A stretch of 64,000 nt of DNA, from contig CM037588.1 in NCBI GenBank assembly GCA_021018995.1, positions 151,175,725 to 151,239,724 on the forward strand, in the 5' to 3' direction. The DNA comes from Chloranthus sessilifolius. Lineage: Eukaryota > Streptophyta > Magnoliopsida > Chloranthales > Chloranthaceae. The position numbers were made by a program, and so were the translations under genes. This document shows positions 43,586 to 53,837 of this stretch, in pieces (within the stretch, counting starts at the first letter, position 1; each line of letters starts with the position of its first letter). The notes beneath the pieces are model-generated. The model was not told where the DNA came from. It was given only the letters and a program-made list of their open reading frames with translations, and made no database searches.

Positions 43586-43705
43586 GTAAACTTTCATTTC
43601 TATAATTTTTTTGTGGTACTTTTACGTTTCAGATAAAGAAGGAGCAGCTGTATAGGGAAATAGCTCACGTAGTTCAAAATTGGCTAACATACATGTACTT
43701 TATAG
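43586..43705 (+). other. Intron-like segment at the gag/protease junction, copy A (120 nt)
   Basis: Donor CAAG|GTAAAC and acceptor TTTATAG|GTACC; removal gives ...DLIQ-G-TLQM in frame (phase 1). A CTAAC branch word lies 18 nt before the acceptor. Retention ends Gag with GKLSFL and TAA. Copy A has a TAG three codons into the downstream exon, which copy B reads as TAT. Confidence 0.8.
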
Positions 43706-46700
43706 GTACCTTACAAATGTAGGCAAAGGGAAGTTATGTGGCGTGTGAAGCAAGGGCGTTGATAGACTCAGGGTCTACCCACTCTTTTGTTACGCCTTGG
43801 TTTGCTAAGAAGATGAAGGCCACTCCTGAGACACTGAATTTTGTCTTAGCGGTGTCCATTCCAACCGGTGAATTAGTGGATACAAACTTGGTCTGTAAGT
43901 CGGTAATGGTCGCCATCGCTGATGGAGACGACTACGAACTAGGAGCAAATTTAATCTTGTTGGAAATGCAAGGGTTCGATGTGATCCTTGGCATGGACTG
44001 GCTGTCAACTCATCGTGTTACGGTCGATTATCGAAACAATGTGGTTATCTTCAGACCTAACACGAGAAGATCATTTCGTTTTAGGGGAATCAAATCAAAG
44101 TTTCTGCCATTTGTATCTGCGATTAGAGCTGAACGCATGATTAAGAATGGGTGTACTGGTTACTTGGCGTTTTAAAAAAATGACAAGGAAAAGAAGAACA
44201 TTATTTCTGAGATTGAAGAAGTGTGTGACTTTGAAGACGTTTTTCTAGAGGAATTAACAAGATTACCTCCAGAGAGAGAAGTGAAGTTCACTATCGACTT
44301 GGCATTGAGACGGAGCCTATTTCTAAAGAACCATATCGAATGGCTCCTGCTGAGTTGAGGGAACTGAAGAAACAATTACAAGAATTACTAGATAAAGGGT
44401 TTGTGACCTAGTGTGTCTTAATGGGGAGCACCGGTCTTATTTGTAAAGAAAAAGGATGGGTCGATGAGGTTATGCATCGACTACCGTCAGTTAAAAAAAC
44501 TCATCATAAAGAATCGACATCCTCTGCCCAGAATTGACAATTTATTTGACCAGCTGCAAGGAGCGAGATATTTTTCTAAGATCGATCTAAGATCAGGATA
44601 CCATCAACTGAGGGTCAAGGCAGAGGATATTCAGAAGATGGCATTTAGAACACCGTACGGGCACTATGAGTTCTTAGTAATACCGTTCGGGCTGACAAAT
44701 GCCCTGACATCATTTATGGATCTGATGAATCGGGTGTTTAAACTACACCTGGACAAGTGCGTCGTAGTATTCGTCGACGACATCTTGATATACTCTCAAA
44801 CGAAAGAGGAGCATGAGGAGCACTTGAAAATCACACTGCAGACGTTGCTGGAATATCAAATATATGCCAAGCTTAGTAAGTGCGAGTTTTGGTTAGAAAA
44901 GGTAAGATTTTTGGGGCATATTATATCGAAGGATTGAGTCCTGTGGATTTGACTAAAATTGAGGCTGTGGTAAAGTGGGAACAACCAAAGATGGTGACCG
45001 ATGTACGTAGTTTCCTTGGTCTTGCGGGTAACTACAGGCATTTCGTAGAAGGGTTCTCAAAAATATCAGGGCCGCTTACGAGACTCACCAAGAAGGAAGT
45101 GAGATTTGAATGGACTGAAGCGTGTGAAAAGAGTTTTCAAGAACTCAAGAAAAGATTCACTTCAGCTCCAGTGTTAACAATTCCTTCAGGCAGCGGAGAG
45201 TTTGCAGTGTATAGCGATGCCTCACACAATGGTCTAGGCTGCGTTCTCAATCAACACAAAAAGGTTATTGCTTATGGGTCGAGGCAGCTAAAAGATCACG
45301 AGAAAAATTACCCGACACACGACCTGGAGTTAGCAACGATTATTTTTACACTGAAGATTTGGAGGCACTATTTACATGGTGAAACCTTCGAGATATACAC
45401 TAACCATAAAAGCCTAAAGTATTTATTTACGCAGAAGAAATTGAATATGAGGCAGCACCGATGGATGGAGTTTCTTAAAGATTATGACTGCTCCATACAG
45501 TATCACCTAGGTAAGGCTAATGTGGTTGCAGACACCTTGAGTCGGAAGAGTTAAGCTCAATTAGCTAGCCTTATTTTGGGGATGCACCACTGAAAACTTT
45601 TTGAAGATTTAGCATTGTATAATTCAATGTTTGAAATACAAGATTTCGAAGCCTTCTTGGCTAACATAACTATGCGACCGACTATTTTCCAATGCATTTA
45701 TGAATTGCAGATGAATGATCCTGAGTTGGTCAAGATCAGATAGGGGGTGACTGAGGGTAATAAACCGGATTTTTCAGTTAAAGAGGATGGGTCGTTGCTA
45801 TTCAGGAGACATCTTTGTATTCTGGTTGATGCTGATCTACGACGAACTATTCTAGACGAAGCTCATAAATCAGTGTATGTTATACACCCTGGTATCACAA
45901 AGATGTATCAAGACCTGAAAAAGAATTATTGGTGGAGAGGTTTAAAGCAAGATGTAGCCGAATATGTTTCGAGGTGTCTGACATGTCAGCAAGTGAAGAT
46001 CGACCATTGACACCCTGCTGGATTGCTATAGCCTCTACCAGTACCAGAATGGAAGTGGGAGTCCATTTCCATGGACTTTATTTTGGGGTTACCCCGGACT
46101 GCACAACGACGTAACGCCATATGGGTAATCATCGATAGATTGATTAAGTCAGCCCACTTTTTACCCTACAATACCTCATATACGGCTGGAAGGCTCACAG
46201 AATTATACATGAAGGAGATCATACGACTACACGACATTCCAGTTAGTATAGTGTCCAATCGCGACCCCCTTTACACTTCAAGGTTTTGGCAGAAATTCCA
46301 AGAAGGGATGGGTATGAAATTGGAATTTAGTTTGGCGTTCCACCCACAAATAGATGGACAAATAGAATGGGTGAATCAAGTGATTGAGGATATGCTCAGG
46401 GTTTGTATGCTCAGTTTTCAAGGATCATGGGATCAACATCTATCCTTGATCGAATTTGTATACAATAATAGCTCTCAAGTGAGTATCGGTATGGCACAGT
46501 ACGAAGCACTATATGGGCGGCGATGTAGGTCGCCGATCAATAAGGAAGAGCCCGGTGAAAAATTCATATTGGTGCCAGAGGTAATCGAAGACACTGCCGA
46601 TATTGTTCGCCTGATCAGAGATTGAATTAGGTCAGCCCAGAGCAGGCAAAAGAGTTACGCCGACCTGAAGAGGACGAGTGTTGATTTTCAGGTTGGTGAT

Positions 46701-47117
46701 CACATGTTTGTCAAGGTATCACCCATGAAGGGAGTCATGAGATTTAGAAGGAGGGGCAAGCTAAGCCCTAGGTATTTTGAACCATTCGAGGTGTTAGGAA
46801 GAGTGGGTGAGGTTGCCTACCGGATTGAACTACCCCCTCTATTCGATCGCGTGCATGATGTTTTTCACGTGTCAATGCTCCGAAAGTATGTGAGGGATCT
46901 GACGCACATTTTGACAGATCAACAAATCGAGATGTTTGAGGACATGACGGTAATTGAAGAGCCGGCGCAAATCCTCGATAGAAAGGACCGAGTTTTGCGC
47001 AACAAGACTATCCCATTAGTGCTCGTCAAATGGGGACATCACCCTCCTGAAGAGGCTACTTGGGAGCGTGAAGACGACGTTCGAGCTCAATATCCTCAAT
47101 TGTTCCAAGCGGGTTGA
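43706..47117 (+). pseudogene. Element 2 pol, copy A: protease to chromodomain (broken)
   Basis: Protease ALIDSGSTHSFVTP (43756 on); reverse transcriptase with [26 protein letters not shown] and [12 protein letters not shown] (44464-44937); RNase H with [13 protein letters not shown] and [11 protein letters not shown] (to 45554); integrase zinc region HPGITKMY...CLTCQQVK (45747-46010); catalytic core with ISMDFILGLPR-type start, SNRDPLYTSRF and the expected third acid in DGQIEWVNQ (46071-46625); then FRRRGKLSPRY, FHVSMLRKYV and a chromodomain VLVKWGHHPPEEATWE...YPQLF (46704-47117). Interruptions: stops or frameshifts near 43721, 44175, 44410, 44937, 45555, 46008 and 46622. Domain order and C-terminal chromodomain identify a chromovirus. 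Not functional as written. Confidence 0.92.
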
Positions 47118-47335
47118 GAGAGTCCTATTCATGTAAGGAATTGCATTCGTATGTGGGGCGCATATGTAAATAAATTGTATACAAATGTGTTATTTTACCT
47201 TGTTTATTTAAATATAAAGGATGTTTTGCGCAAAAAGGTGCTTAATGTATGGTTTAGATGCTTAAAAGAGTGAAAAAAATTTAACAATTTTAGGAGTTAG
47301 CAAGCAAAAACACAGGGTTTGGGTTACTGTCATAA
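47118..47335. other. Spacer after pol, copy A
   Basis: Non-coding AT-rich spacer leading to the palindrome array. Confidence 0.5.
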
Positions 47336-47661
47336 ACCAATCGGTCGATTTTATATTCGACTGGTCGAAATCGAGGAACCGACCGGTCGAATGAAGAGTC
47401 GACTGGTCGATTCTCACAATTAGAAATAGTTGTGGCGTATATAAAAACCAACTGATCGAAAATGATAAACCGACCGGTCGATTTTCACAAATAGGGCGAG
47501 TTTTAAAATATACAAAAACCGATCGATCAAACTGTGGAAACAGATCGATCGAATTTTGAATTTTGACCGGTCGACTGAAAACCGACCAGTTGAAATCGTG
47601 TCTTGGGTTTTAAATGGAAAACCAAACGGTCAATTTTTGAAATTCGACCGGTCAATTTCGT
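47336..47661. repeat. TCGACCGGTCGA array between pol and aORF of element 2
   Basis: About 13 exact or near copies: TCGGTCGATT, TCGACTGGTCGAAAT, CCGACCGGTCGAATG, CCGATCGATCAAAC, TTGACCGGTCGACTG and others. The same word fills the leader array of this family's LTR (50410-50778). Confidence 0.9.
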
Positions 47662-47913
47662 TTAGATGACCTTAAATTGGGTTTTATTGCCCATTTCGTC
47701 ATTTCGATTTTGGGGGTTTTGTTGGGAGGGCTCTGCTAGAGTTTGAGAGGAAAAGGGAGGAGAAGGATTTTTGAGCTTGGTTTCACTCCGATCCTTCGCC
47801 GATTGCTACACGAGACGGATTCAAAAGGTAAACCCTAATTCCTTAACCTTGTGATTTTAGATTTTTCCCTTCTTTGGAGCCCTAGTTACTTTTTCTGCGC
47901 CAAAACCCTAGCC

Positions 47914-49130
47914 ATGCCACCAAAAACGCGACAGTCTTCGAAGCCTTCAGCTTCGAAGTATTCCATGGAACATCGGCACCCCCACACTCCGCGACGCCTT
48001 CAAGCGAGCTACCACCACCACCACGACCCTTAGACCAGCCCAATGAGTGGTGGGCGGCTAAGAAAATTGAAATTGAATACACAATTGATCCGGCCCTGTT
48101 TATGGACGCAAATGTACAGGGAGATACCGTGTGGGCTCGAGAGTATCTCGAGAAGGCCGGTTTGATCAACATTTTGGAGCCATTACATGGCTATTACTAC
48201 CCGAGGCTCGTACACCTCTTTTATCAAAACCTAAAACCAAAAGTACGACTTCAGCGATTCTAAGCACAATTGATGGACACGATTATCGATTTACTTGGGA
48301 GCATGTGTCCAAGGCCCTCGAGTGCTATGACGGGTATTCCACCGACCTTGAACTATTACCCCCTTTCGAAAAGGACGTCCACTATAGGGAAATTTGGAAT
48401 GAAATGACTTAGGGACGACACGGTTCCGGCCATTCCATTCGAAGAGTGGATTTACCTCCCTATCTACAGATGCTGGATGCCATCATTAAGTATAATTTAT
48501 ATCCTATGCGACATAACACAGAGAGTGGAAGAGGTGCAACGAGCTTTGTATGCGGCATTTAGAGGCCGCTAGTTCAATGCTCCAAAGATGGTGTTTGAGG
48601 TATGATCTACATACACGGCAAACTGCTGAAGGGTAGGGCCAAGATAAAGGACTGTCTTTCGTACGCCCGTTTGATCTCCTCGATGTTTGAAGAGTATACA
48701 GTGGCGGGGCAATGTTCGATTTCTGTAGAAGAACTGACATTGAACGACCGGGTGGAGTTCTTTACCTTCGCGGATTGGAACCGCACCTATAATCAATTGA
48801 AGAAGTTTCTACCTCCCGAGGAGGAGCAAGTATCACCTCCTCCACCCGAGCCGGAGCAAGAGCAAGGATACCAAATTCCACCTCCAGAGTAGCCTATACC
48901 CGTACCAAATGAGCCACCAATGTAGCAACAAGCCCAGTATCAGAGGCCTCCTTCGCCACAGCCAGATTTTAAAGTTTTACGTGAGATCCTCGTTCGGATG
49001 ATCCAAAGTGGAAGAAAGCAACAGATTACTCTATCGTCGGATGGACCACCATGAGGGTATTGTTGCCCGCCTCGCGACATCGCATGTCGCGATGCGACCG
49101 GTGGTATTTTCACCGACGATCTACTCTAGG
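47914..49130 (+). pseudogene. aORF of element 2: extra 3' gene downstream of the chromodomain
   Basis: Starts MPPKTRQSSKPSASK at 47914, after a CT-rich leader and AAAAG|GTAAACC, a donor-like word at 47826. In adjoining frames: IEIEYTIDPALFMD, VWAREYLEKAGL, LHGYYYPRLVHLFYQNL, STIDGHDYRFTWEHVSKAL, then DLPPYLQMLDAIIKYNLYP, SYARLISSMFEEY, DWNRTYNQLKKFLPPEEEQ, a Pro/Glu/Gln-rich tail and YRRMDHHEGIVARL. The order matches the aORFs of elements 1 and 4. In general form it resembles the 'putative plant transposon protein' family. Internal stops and frameshifts (about 48030, 48412, 48565, 48893) inactivate it. No catalytic motif seen. Could be a nuclear or packaging accessory factor, or a captured host gene. 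Confidence 0.6.
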
Positions 49131-49655
49131 CGGTGTTCCCAGCGATGAAGGAGCGGACGTTGCGCGTACGGATGAGGCGGGACCTTCCCGAGTGCCGCTG
49201 GGAGACACGGAGGCTTGAGTGGAGATGGTCGATGTTTTGGTGACTTTTTGTTCAATTATTGTAATGAATACAGCTTGGGATCAAAATGTTTGAACTGTTG
49301 TGGCATGGTTGCCACGTTGACTTCATTTTGGCGGTCATTTTTATGACTGTTGTGGCCTGATGGTCACTTGGTGGATATATATGTTAACTTTTGGCGATGC
49401 ATTGTGGATATTTGACAATGTGCATTTTCCCTATTATGCCTATGAAATTGTGAATGTGTTTAATCATGCAGGTACTTAAGCGGAGGGCTTTGACCTCATA
49501 AATTCATCGTTGAGGTCTTCAACGTGTGCCGTAAGGTGAATGCTGGTTGGTCTTCACTGGTGTTCTTAAATTAAGTTAGGATTGCCCAATCTTTGTTAAC
49601 GGATTGGATTCTCTTCACTTGCCCCTTGAGTGCTCTCCCTTCGCTCATCGCATGT
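49131..49655. other. Spacer between aORF and 3' LTR, copy A
   Basis: Non-coding, with repeated GTTGTGGCATGGTTGCCACG and GTTGTGGCCTGATGGTCACT phrases near 49299 and 49350. Confidence 0.5.
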
Positions 49656-49697
49656 GGGGGAGGGGGGGGAGGGGGGATGTGTGTGTGTGTGTGTATA
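49656..49697. repeat. G-run tract followed by (GT)n
   Basis: GGGGGAGGGGGGGGAGGGGG then ATGTGTGTGTGTGTGTGT. Three G-runs of 5, 8 and 6 could form a quadruplex in DNA or RNA, about 90 nt before the 3' LTR. Confidence 0.8.
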
Positions 49698-49749
49698 CAT
49701 CCATTAGCACAGTATCAACCCTTAATTAACTTTTGGGGATGAAAATTCA

Positions 49750-49763
49750 TAAAGAGGGGAGAA
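49750..49763 (+). other. Polypurine tract of element 2
   Basis: TAAAGAGGGGAGAA directly before the LTR start TGTAACGTCC. Confidence 0.85.
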
Positions 49764-49895
49764 TGTAACGTCCCGCAAAATCCAGATCGTGAACAATACC
49801 TCGCGATGCACACACGCGCAGTCTGGTGATTGGTCGTTGAGTCGAGAGAGGTTACCTGTTGAATAGTGTAAAGGGTGTGTGCATAAATTAAGATA

Positions 49896-49897
<2 letters not shown>

Positions 49898-49936
<39 letters not shown>
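49898..49936. repeat. (TA)n microsatellite within the LTR
   Basis: TA run followed by GTATGTATGTATGTA. Confidence 0.95.
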
Positions 49937-49948
<12 letters not shown>

Positions 49949-50409
49949 GTAAGTTCAATGTCGGTGCCTAGCATCGGAACCAAAAGAGTTATAAAAGAGA
50001 GGGAGAAATAAATTCTCTTTAATATTCGGTGGTTAGGGAAATTTATGAAGAGAGAGGAGAGGAGAGAAGTAAGGGAAAGGAGAGAATTTATGAGGGTGGT
50101 TCGATTGTTGATGTGCGTGGGTTGATGATCTGTGTACGAGGAATCAGAAACGCACATTCAATTCGGCATTTAATTTCTGGAAATCCGGAAGCTCAAACCC
50201 CAAGCCCTAGCTTAGGGTGTGAAGCCTCGAATCGTCGGATCGGTCGATCCGAAAGGTACGATCTTGTAAGGTCAATTGATAATTAAAATAGAGTATGTGA
50301 TGGTAGTTTTAATTAGGTTAATGGAGGAAGGAAATGGAGAAAAAAGGAGGAGAAAATCCATAGAAATGGGTCTGTGAAAACAGATCTTAACCGTTGAGAG
50401 GTTGGCAAA

Positions 50410-50778
50410 AATCAACCGGTCAAATTGTGAATCGACCGGTCGAATTTTGCTGTGTTAGGAGAAAATCACGAATTCGACCGGTCGGCCTTGTTTCGATCGG
50501 TCGAGTTTGTGAAACCGACCGGTCGAAATGTAATCGATCGGTCGATTTCCACAAAACAGGAGGTATAATTTTTATAGTTTGAGGCCAACCGGTCGGATTG
50601 AAAACCGACCGGTCGACTTTAGATTTTCGATCGGTCGATTTGAGGAATCGACCAGTCGGTTTAGGTGCCATGTGAAGAGCAAGGTTTCAGGAGCGAAACT
50701 GACCAGTCGAAAAGTCGGTCGACCGATCAATTTTGGGAAACCGACCGGTCGAATTGGGATTCGACCAGTCGATTCGTG
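50410..50778. repeat. TCGACCGGTCGA palindrome array in the LTR leader
   Basis: About 15 copies such as ATCGACCGGTCGAAT, ACCGACCGGTCGAAA, TCGATCGGTCGATTT and TCGACCAGTCGATTC, spaced about 12-35 bp. Equivalent in position to the arrays of element 1 and of the solo LTR. Confidence 0.93.
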
Positions 50779-51787
50779 ACAGTTACGACTGTCTTCTGTT
50801 TGTGAGTTTGAGACCTTGGGGGGTTGCAAAGAACCCCCTAGTTTATATAAATTATGGTGTTCTAATCAAGATTAGGTGTATGCTAGGTGCGATTGGACCT
50901 AGGAAGTGTGAGAAGCAAGCTCGAACTGCGTAAACCTAGGAGCCTTATATGAGATAGGGAAGACTATCTAATGTGTGTAACCAAATTTGTTGAACATGTA
51001 CGTAATGATGTATAAGGTATTGGTATTCGTTGCTTTCAGTGAGAATGTGTTATACCTTTAAATATGCATGTTTGATCACTTAGATAAATCAAGCATAATT
51101 AAACTAGGATTTTCATAAGCACATTGGTATTGTTAACGAGCATGTGTGTGTATCTGAAAACGACATCTAAAATGATGTGAAAATATACGTGTGGTGAACT
51201 ACAAGAGTTTTGAAAACTAATATGCTTATTACACTTCACGGTAAATAACTATACGTATGATTGCACAGTATTTTAAGGTTATGTGAATACCCGACTAACG
51301 CGGCGGTATAACCGCGACCGACGCGGCGGGATATCCGTGACCGGTACGGCGGGATATCCGTACAAACTTGTGCTCCGGTCCGGAGGGATATCCGGTCTTT
51401 GGTTCCCATCTGGGGAACACTTCATCCGACAAGTCACTCCATTATCGAGGATTTGTATTTATGTGAAAGGAGTTCAATTGAACGACGATGGTGGGTATTC
51501 CATCGGGGCCTGATGCTATAGTCTCTCGGGGATTATTTAAGTAAGGGTTTTAAGTGCGTGAGTTGAAAAAAAGAACATTTTTATTTCTAAATGACTAGTA
51601 GAGTTGTGAATGCACTTCTATGGTTGTTCTTGTTGATTTCCTAGCACCTTGAATTCATGTAATTCTTTTCAGCAAATTATGAAATGTGAGATATCATGAA
51701 ATATATCTTTACAATGAAATATGCATATTAGATCTATTCTTCCTTATTGGGCTATGATGTAGCTCACATTTTTGACTATACGTCACA

Positions 51788-51862
51788 GGTACAAGTGAGG
51801 AGTCGGCAGCTGAAGATTTAGATCGTTCAGACATGGATTACGTCCCTCCCGAGGAGAACTAG
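51788..51862 (+). CDS. Putative acidic mini-ORF in the full LTR
   Basis: GTSEESAAEDLDRSDMDYV with PPEEN and TAG, preceded in frame by LYVT. It shares the pattern with the solo LTR and element 1. No start codon of its own. Confidence 0.4.
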   Translation, partial: GTSEESAAEDLDRSDMDYVPPEEN

Positions 51863-52224
51863 CCTCCTCCGAAGGATTTCTTCTAGGAGACTTCTCTGCG
51901 CGTTTCAGAATTATTTTGGTTGGCTGGGTATGTCCAGTCTGTAGCCTTTAACTATGTAATATGTAATAGGGAGTGTATGTTTTGGCGAACTATCGAGGGT
52001 GATAAGAGGGTATCATCAATGGTTCGGTTCGGTTCTTTGTCCCATGGGATTGTCATGGGAGTTAGAACCGTCTTTTGGATTCACTTTTGATTTGCATAGA
52101 TAATAGATAAAAATTCTGCTGCATTACTCTTGATAGTCCTATGTTCAATAATTACGTGGGCACTGCCTTAAGGATCGTGCCAACGGCCCGGGCTTTGGGG
52201 TTATGAAATTCAAGTTGTCACAGT

Positions 52225-52237
52225 TGCTCTCAAAGCT
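52225..52237 (+). other. Altered primer binding site, copy B
   Basis: TTGCTCTCAAAGC, identical to copy A. Confidence 0.75.
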
Positions 52238-52348
52238 TAGGCTTTAGAAAGTTCTGACGAGTCTTAGGTCGGACTAGAAGTCTAAGATTTTTTGAGACTA
52301 TAGGGACCTTCTGTTAATGGAACTTTTGTTTCATTGTAACAGATCGAG

Positions 52349-53720
52349 ATGGATGCTAGAGGACGGGGATGCCCTAGGGGCGGCCGTCAGAGGAATTTAA
52401 GAAGTATAGACGACATTCCTACGGGTTCTAGTGCAGAGCAAAGATAGCCTCCTGAAGGGAGGGGACAAAGGGATGAAGCTACGAATAGGTTAGCTCAGGC
52501 CATGGAGGCCGTTGCTGCTGTGATGGCCTAGCAGACTCAGCAGACAACTATGTTGGCTGAGTAGACAACGATGATAGCAACAAATAATGCTAATCATCAA
52601 CAACCACCACCACCACTTCCTCCAGCATTACTACCGTCCTCATTTGTGGACTTTAGGAGATTAAGACCTCCTAGTTTTTATGGACAAACCGACCTGCTGG
52701 AAGCCAAAAAATGGTTGAATCAAATTGAGAAGCTTCTACAGTGATTGCAGGCGAGTTAGAATGAGAAGGTCGGATAGGCCTCTTTTCAGTTGGAAGGTGA
52801 TGCCGACCCATGGTGGAAGTCGGTGTTACAAAAGAGAGAAATTGACAACCCTCACGGGTTGTGGACTTGGGCGGAGTTTATCGCAGCGTTCAACAAAGAA
52901 TATTTCCCCAAGCAGGTGAAGAATCAGTTAAAGAAAGATTTTGCGAAGTTGGAGCAGGGTAATATGACCGTGCGAGAGTACGAAAATGAGTTCATGCAGT
53001 TGTCTAGGTTTTCTCCAGAGTTAATGGCCACTGAAGAGATGAAGGCCAGCAAGTTTAAAGAAGGCCTACGGCCCAAGTTGAGAGGGAAAGTTTCTGCATT
53101 TGAACTTGAAACTTATGCTGACGTAATCGGAAAGGCTATAGTCATAGAGAGGGACATGGAGAACAAGTATAAGTGACAAGGTCAGCAGATTAAGAACAGG
53201 TTTACTCAAGGGGGAGCGGGTGACTATGACTCAGGGAATAAAAAGCTAAGGTTCACAGCACCAGCCCCAGTTACGCGACCGTCGACCTACTCAAAATTTT
53301 CAAGACCACTAGTATCTACACAGGTCAAGCCTATTCGTATCGAGGGCCCTGTACCATCTCAGGTTTCAGGAGCGTCAGTCAATCAGGGACTCTCGCGAGC
53401 GGTTTCTTCGACACCCCAGGTTGCTTGTGCCCGATGTGGCAAATCACACAAGATAATAGACTGTAGATGGGGCACCGGGGGTTGTTTCAAATGCGGAAAG
53501 ATGGGGCACCGGGGGTTGTTTCAAATGCGGAAAGATGGGTCACCACTTCCGAGATTGTCCCGAAATGACAAAGGAGAGGATGGCGTCGACTTTGATTGGT
53601 CGTCAAGGGACGACGGTTTCTGCCCCAGCTACCAGATCAGTACTTCAAAGGAAGTCGTTCAAGGAAGAGTGTACACAGTGATTGCCGAGGATGCTCAGAA
53701 TGTGAACGACCTTATTTAAG
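52349..53720 (+). pseudogene. Element 3 gag, copy B (broken)
   Basis: Same protein as copy A; starts MDARGRGCPRGGRQRN after TCATTGTAACAG. It shares two premature TAG codons with copy A (in AEQR*PPEG and LAE*T). It has further stops near 52528, 52741 and 52775 and CAA to TAA in the last codon before the intron. A 34-bp direct duplication (about 53468-53535) within the second zinc knuckle (GGGCACCGGGGGTTGTTTCA repeated) shifts the frame. Core words DADPWWKSV and PKQVKNQLKKDF are intact. Confidence 0.9.
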
Positions 53721-53837
53721 GTAAACTTTCATTTCTATAATTGTTTTGTGGTACTTTTATGTTTCAGATAAAGGAGCGGATGTATAGGGAAATAGCTCAC
53801 CTAGTTCGAAATTGGCTAACATACCTGTACTTTATAG
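53721..53837 (+). other. Intron-like segment at the gag/protease junction, copy B (117 nt)
   Basis: AAG|GTAAAC ... TTTATAG|GTACC, with CTAAC branch word. Removal restores [19 protein letters not shown] in frame. Confidence 0.8.

Larger units (their letters stand above)
49764..52222 (+). repeat. Full-length central LTR (2,459 bp) of the composite
   Basis: TGTAACGTCC...TTGTCACA. Parts in order: TATAAAAGAGAG near 49990; donor-like GAAAG|GTACGATC near 50215; TCGACCGGTCGA array (50410-50778); GC-rich ACGCGGCGG block (51295-51365) shared with the solo LTR; acceptor-like ACGTCACAG and acidic mini-ORF (51788-51862). It is the 3' LTR of copy A and the 5' LTR of copy B. Confidence 0.93.

Noticed and set aside
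43617-43633. Alternative acceptor TTTCAG|ATAAAG within the intron-like segment
   Set aside because: It has a better pyrimidine tract, but joining there leaves the wrong frame and an early stop; the later TTTATAG restores the protease frame in both copies.
43586-43705. Assigning the intron-bearing elements to the Ogre/Tat lineage, where an intron is known
   Set aside because: The C-terminal chromodomain, Gag words and LTR size fit Tekay/Del chromoviruses; Ogre elements lack the chromodomain.
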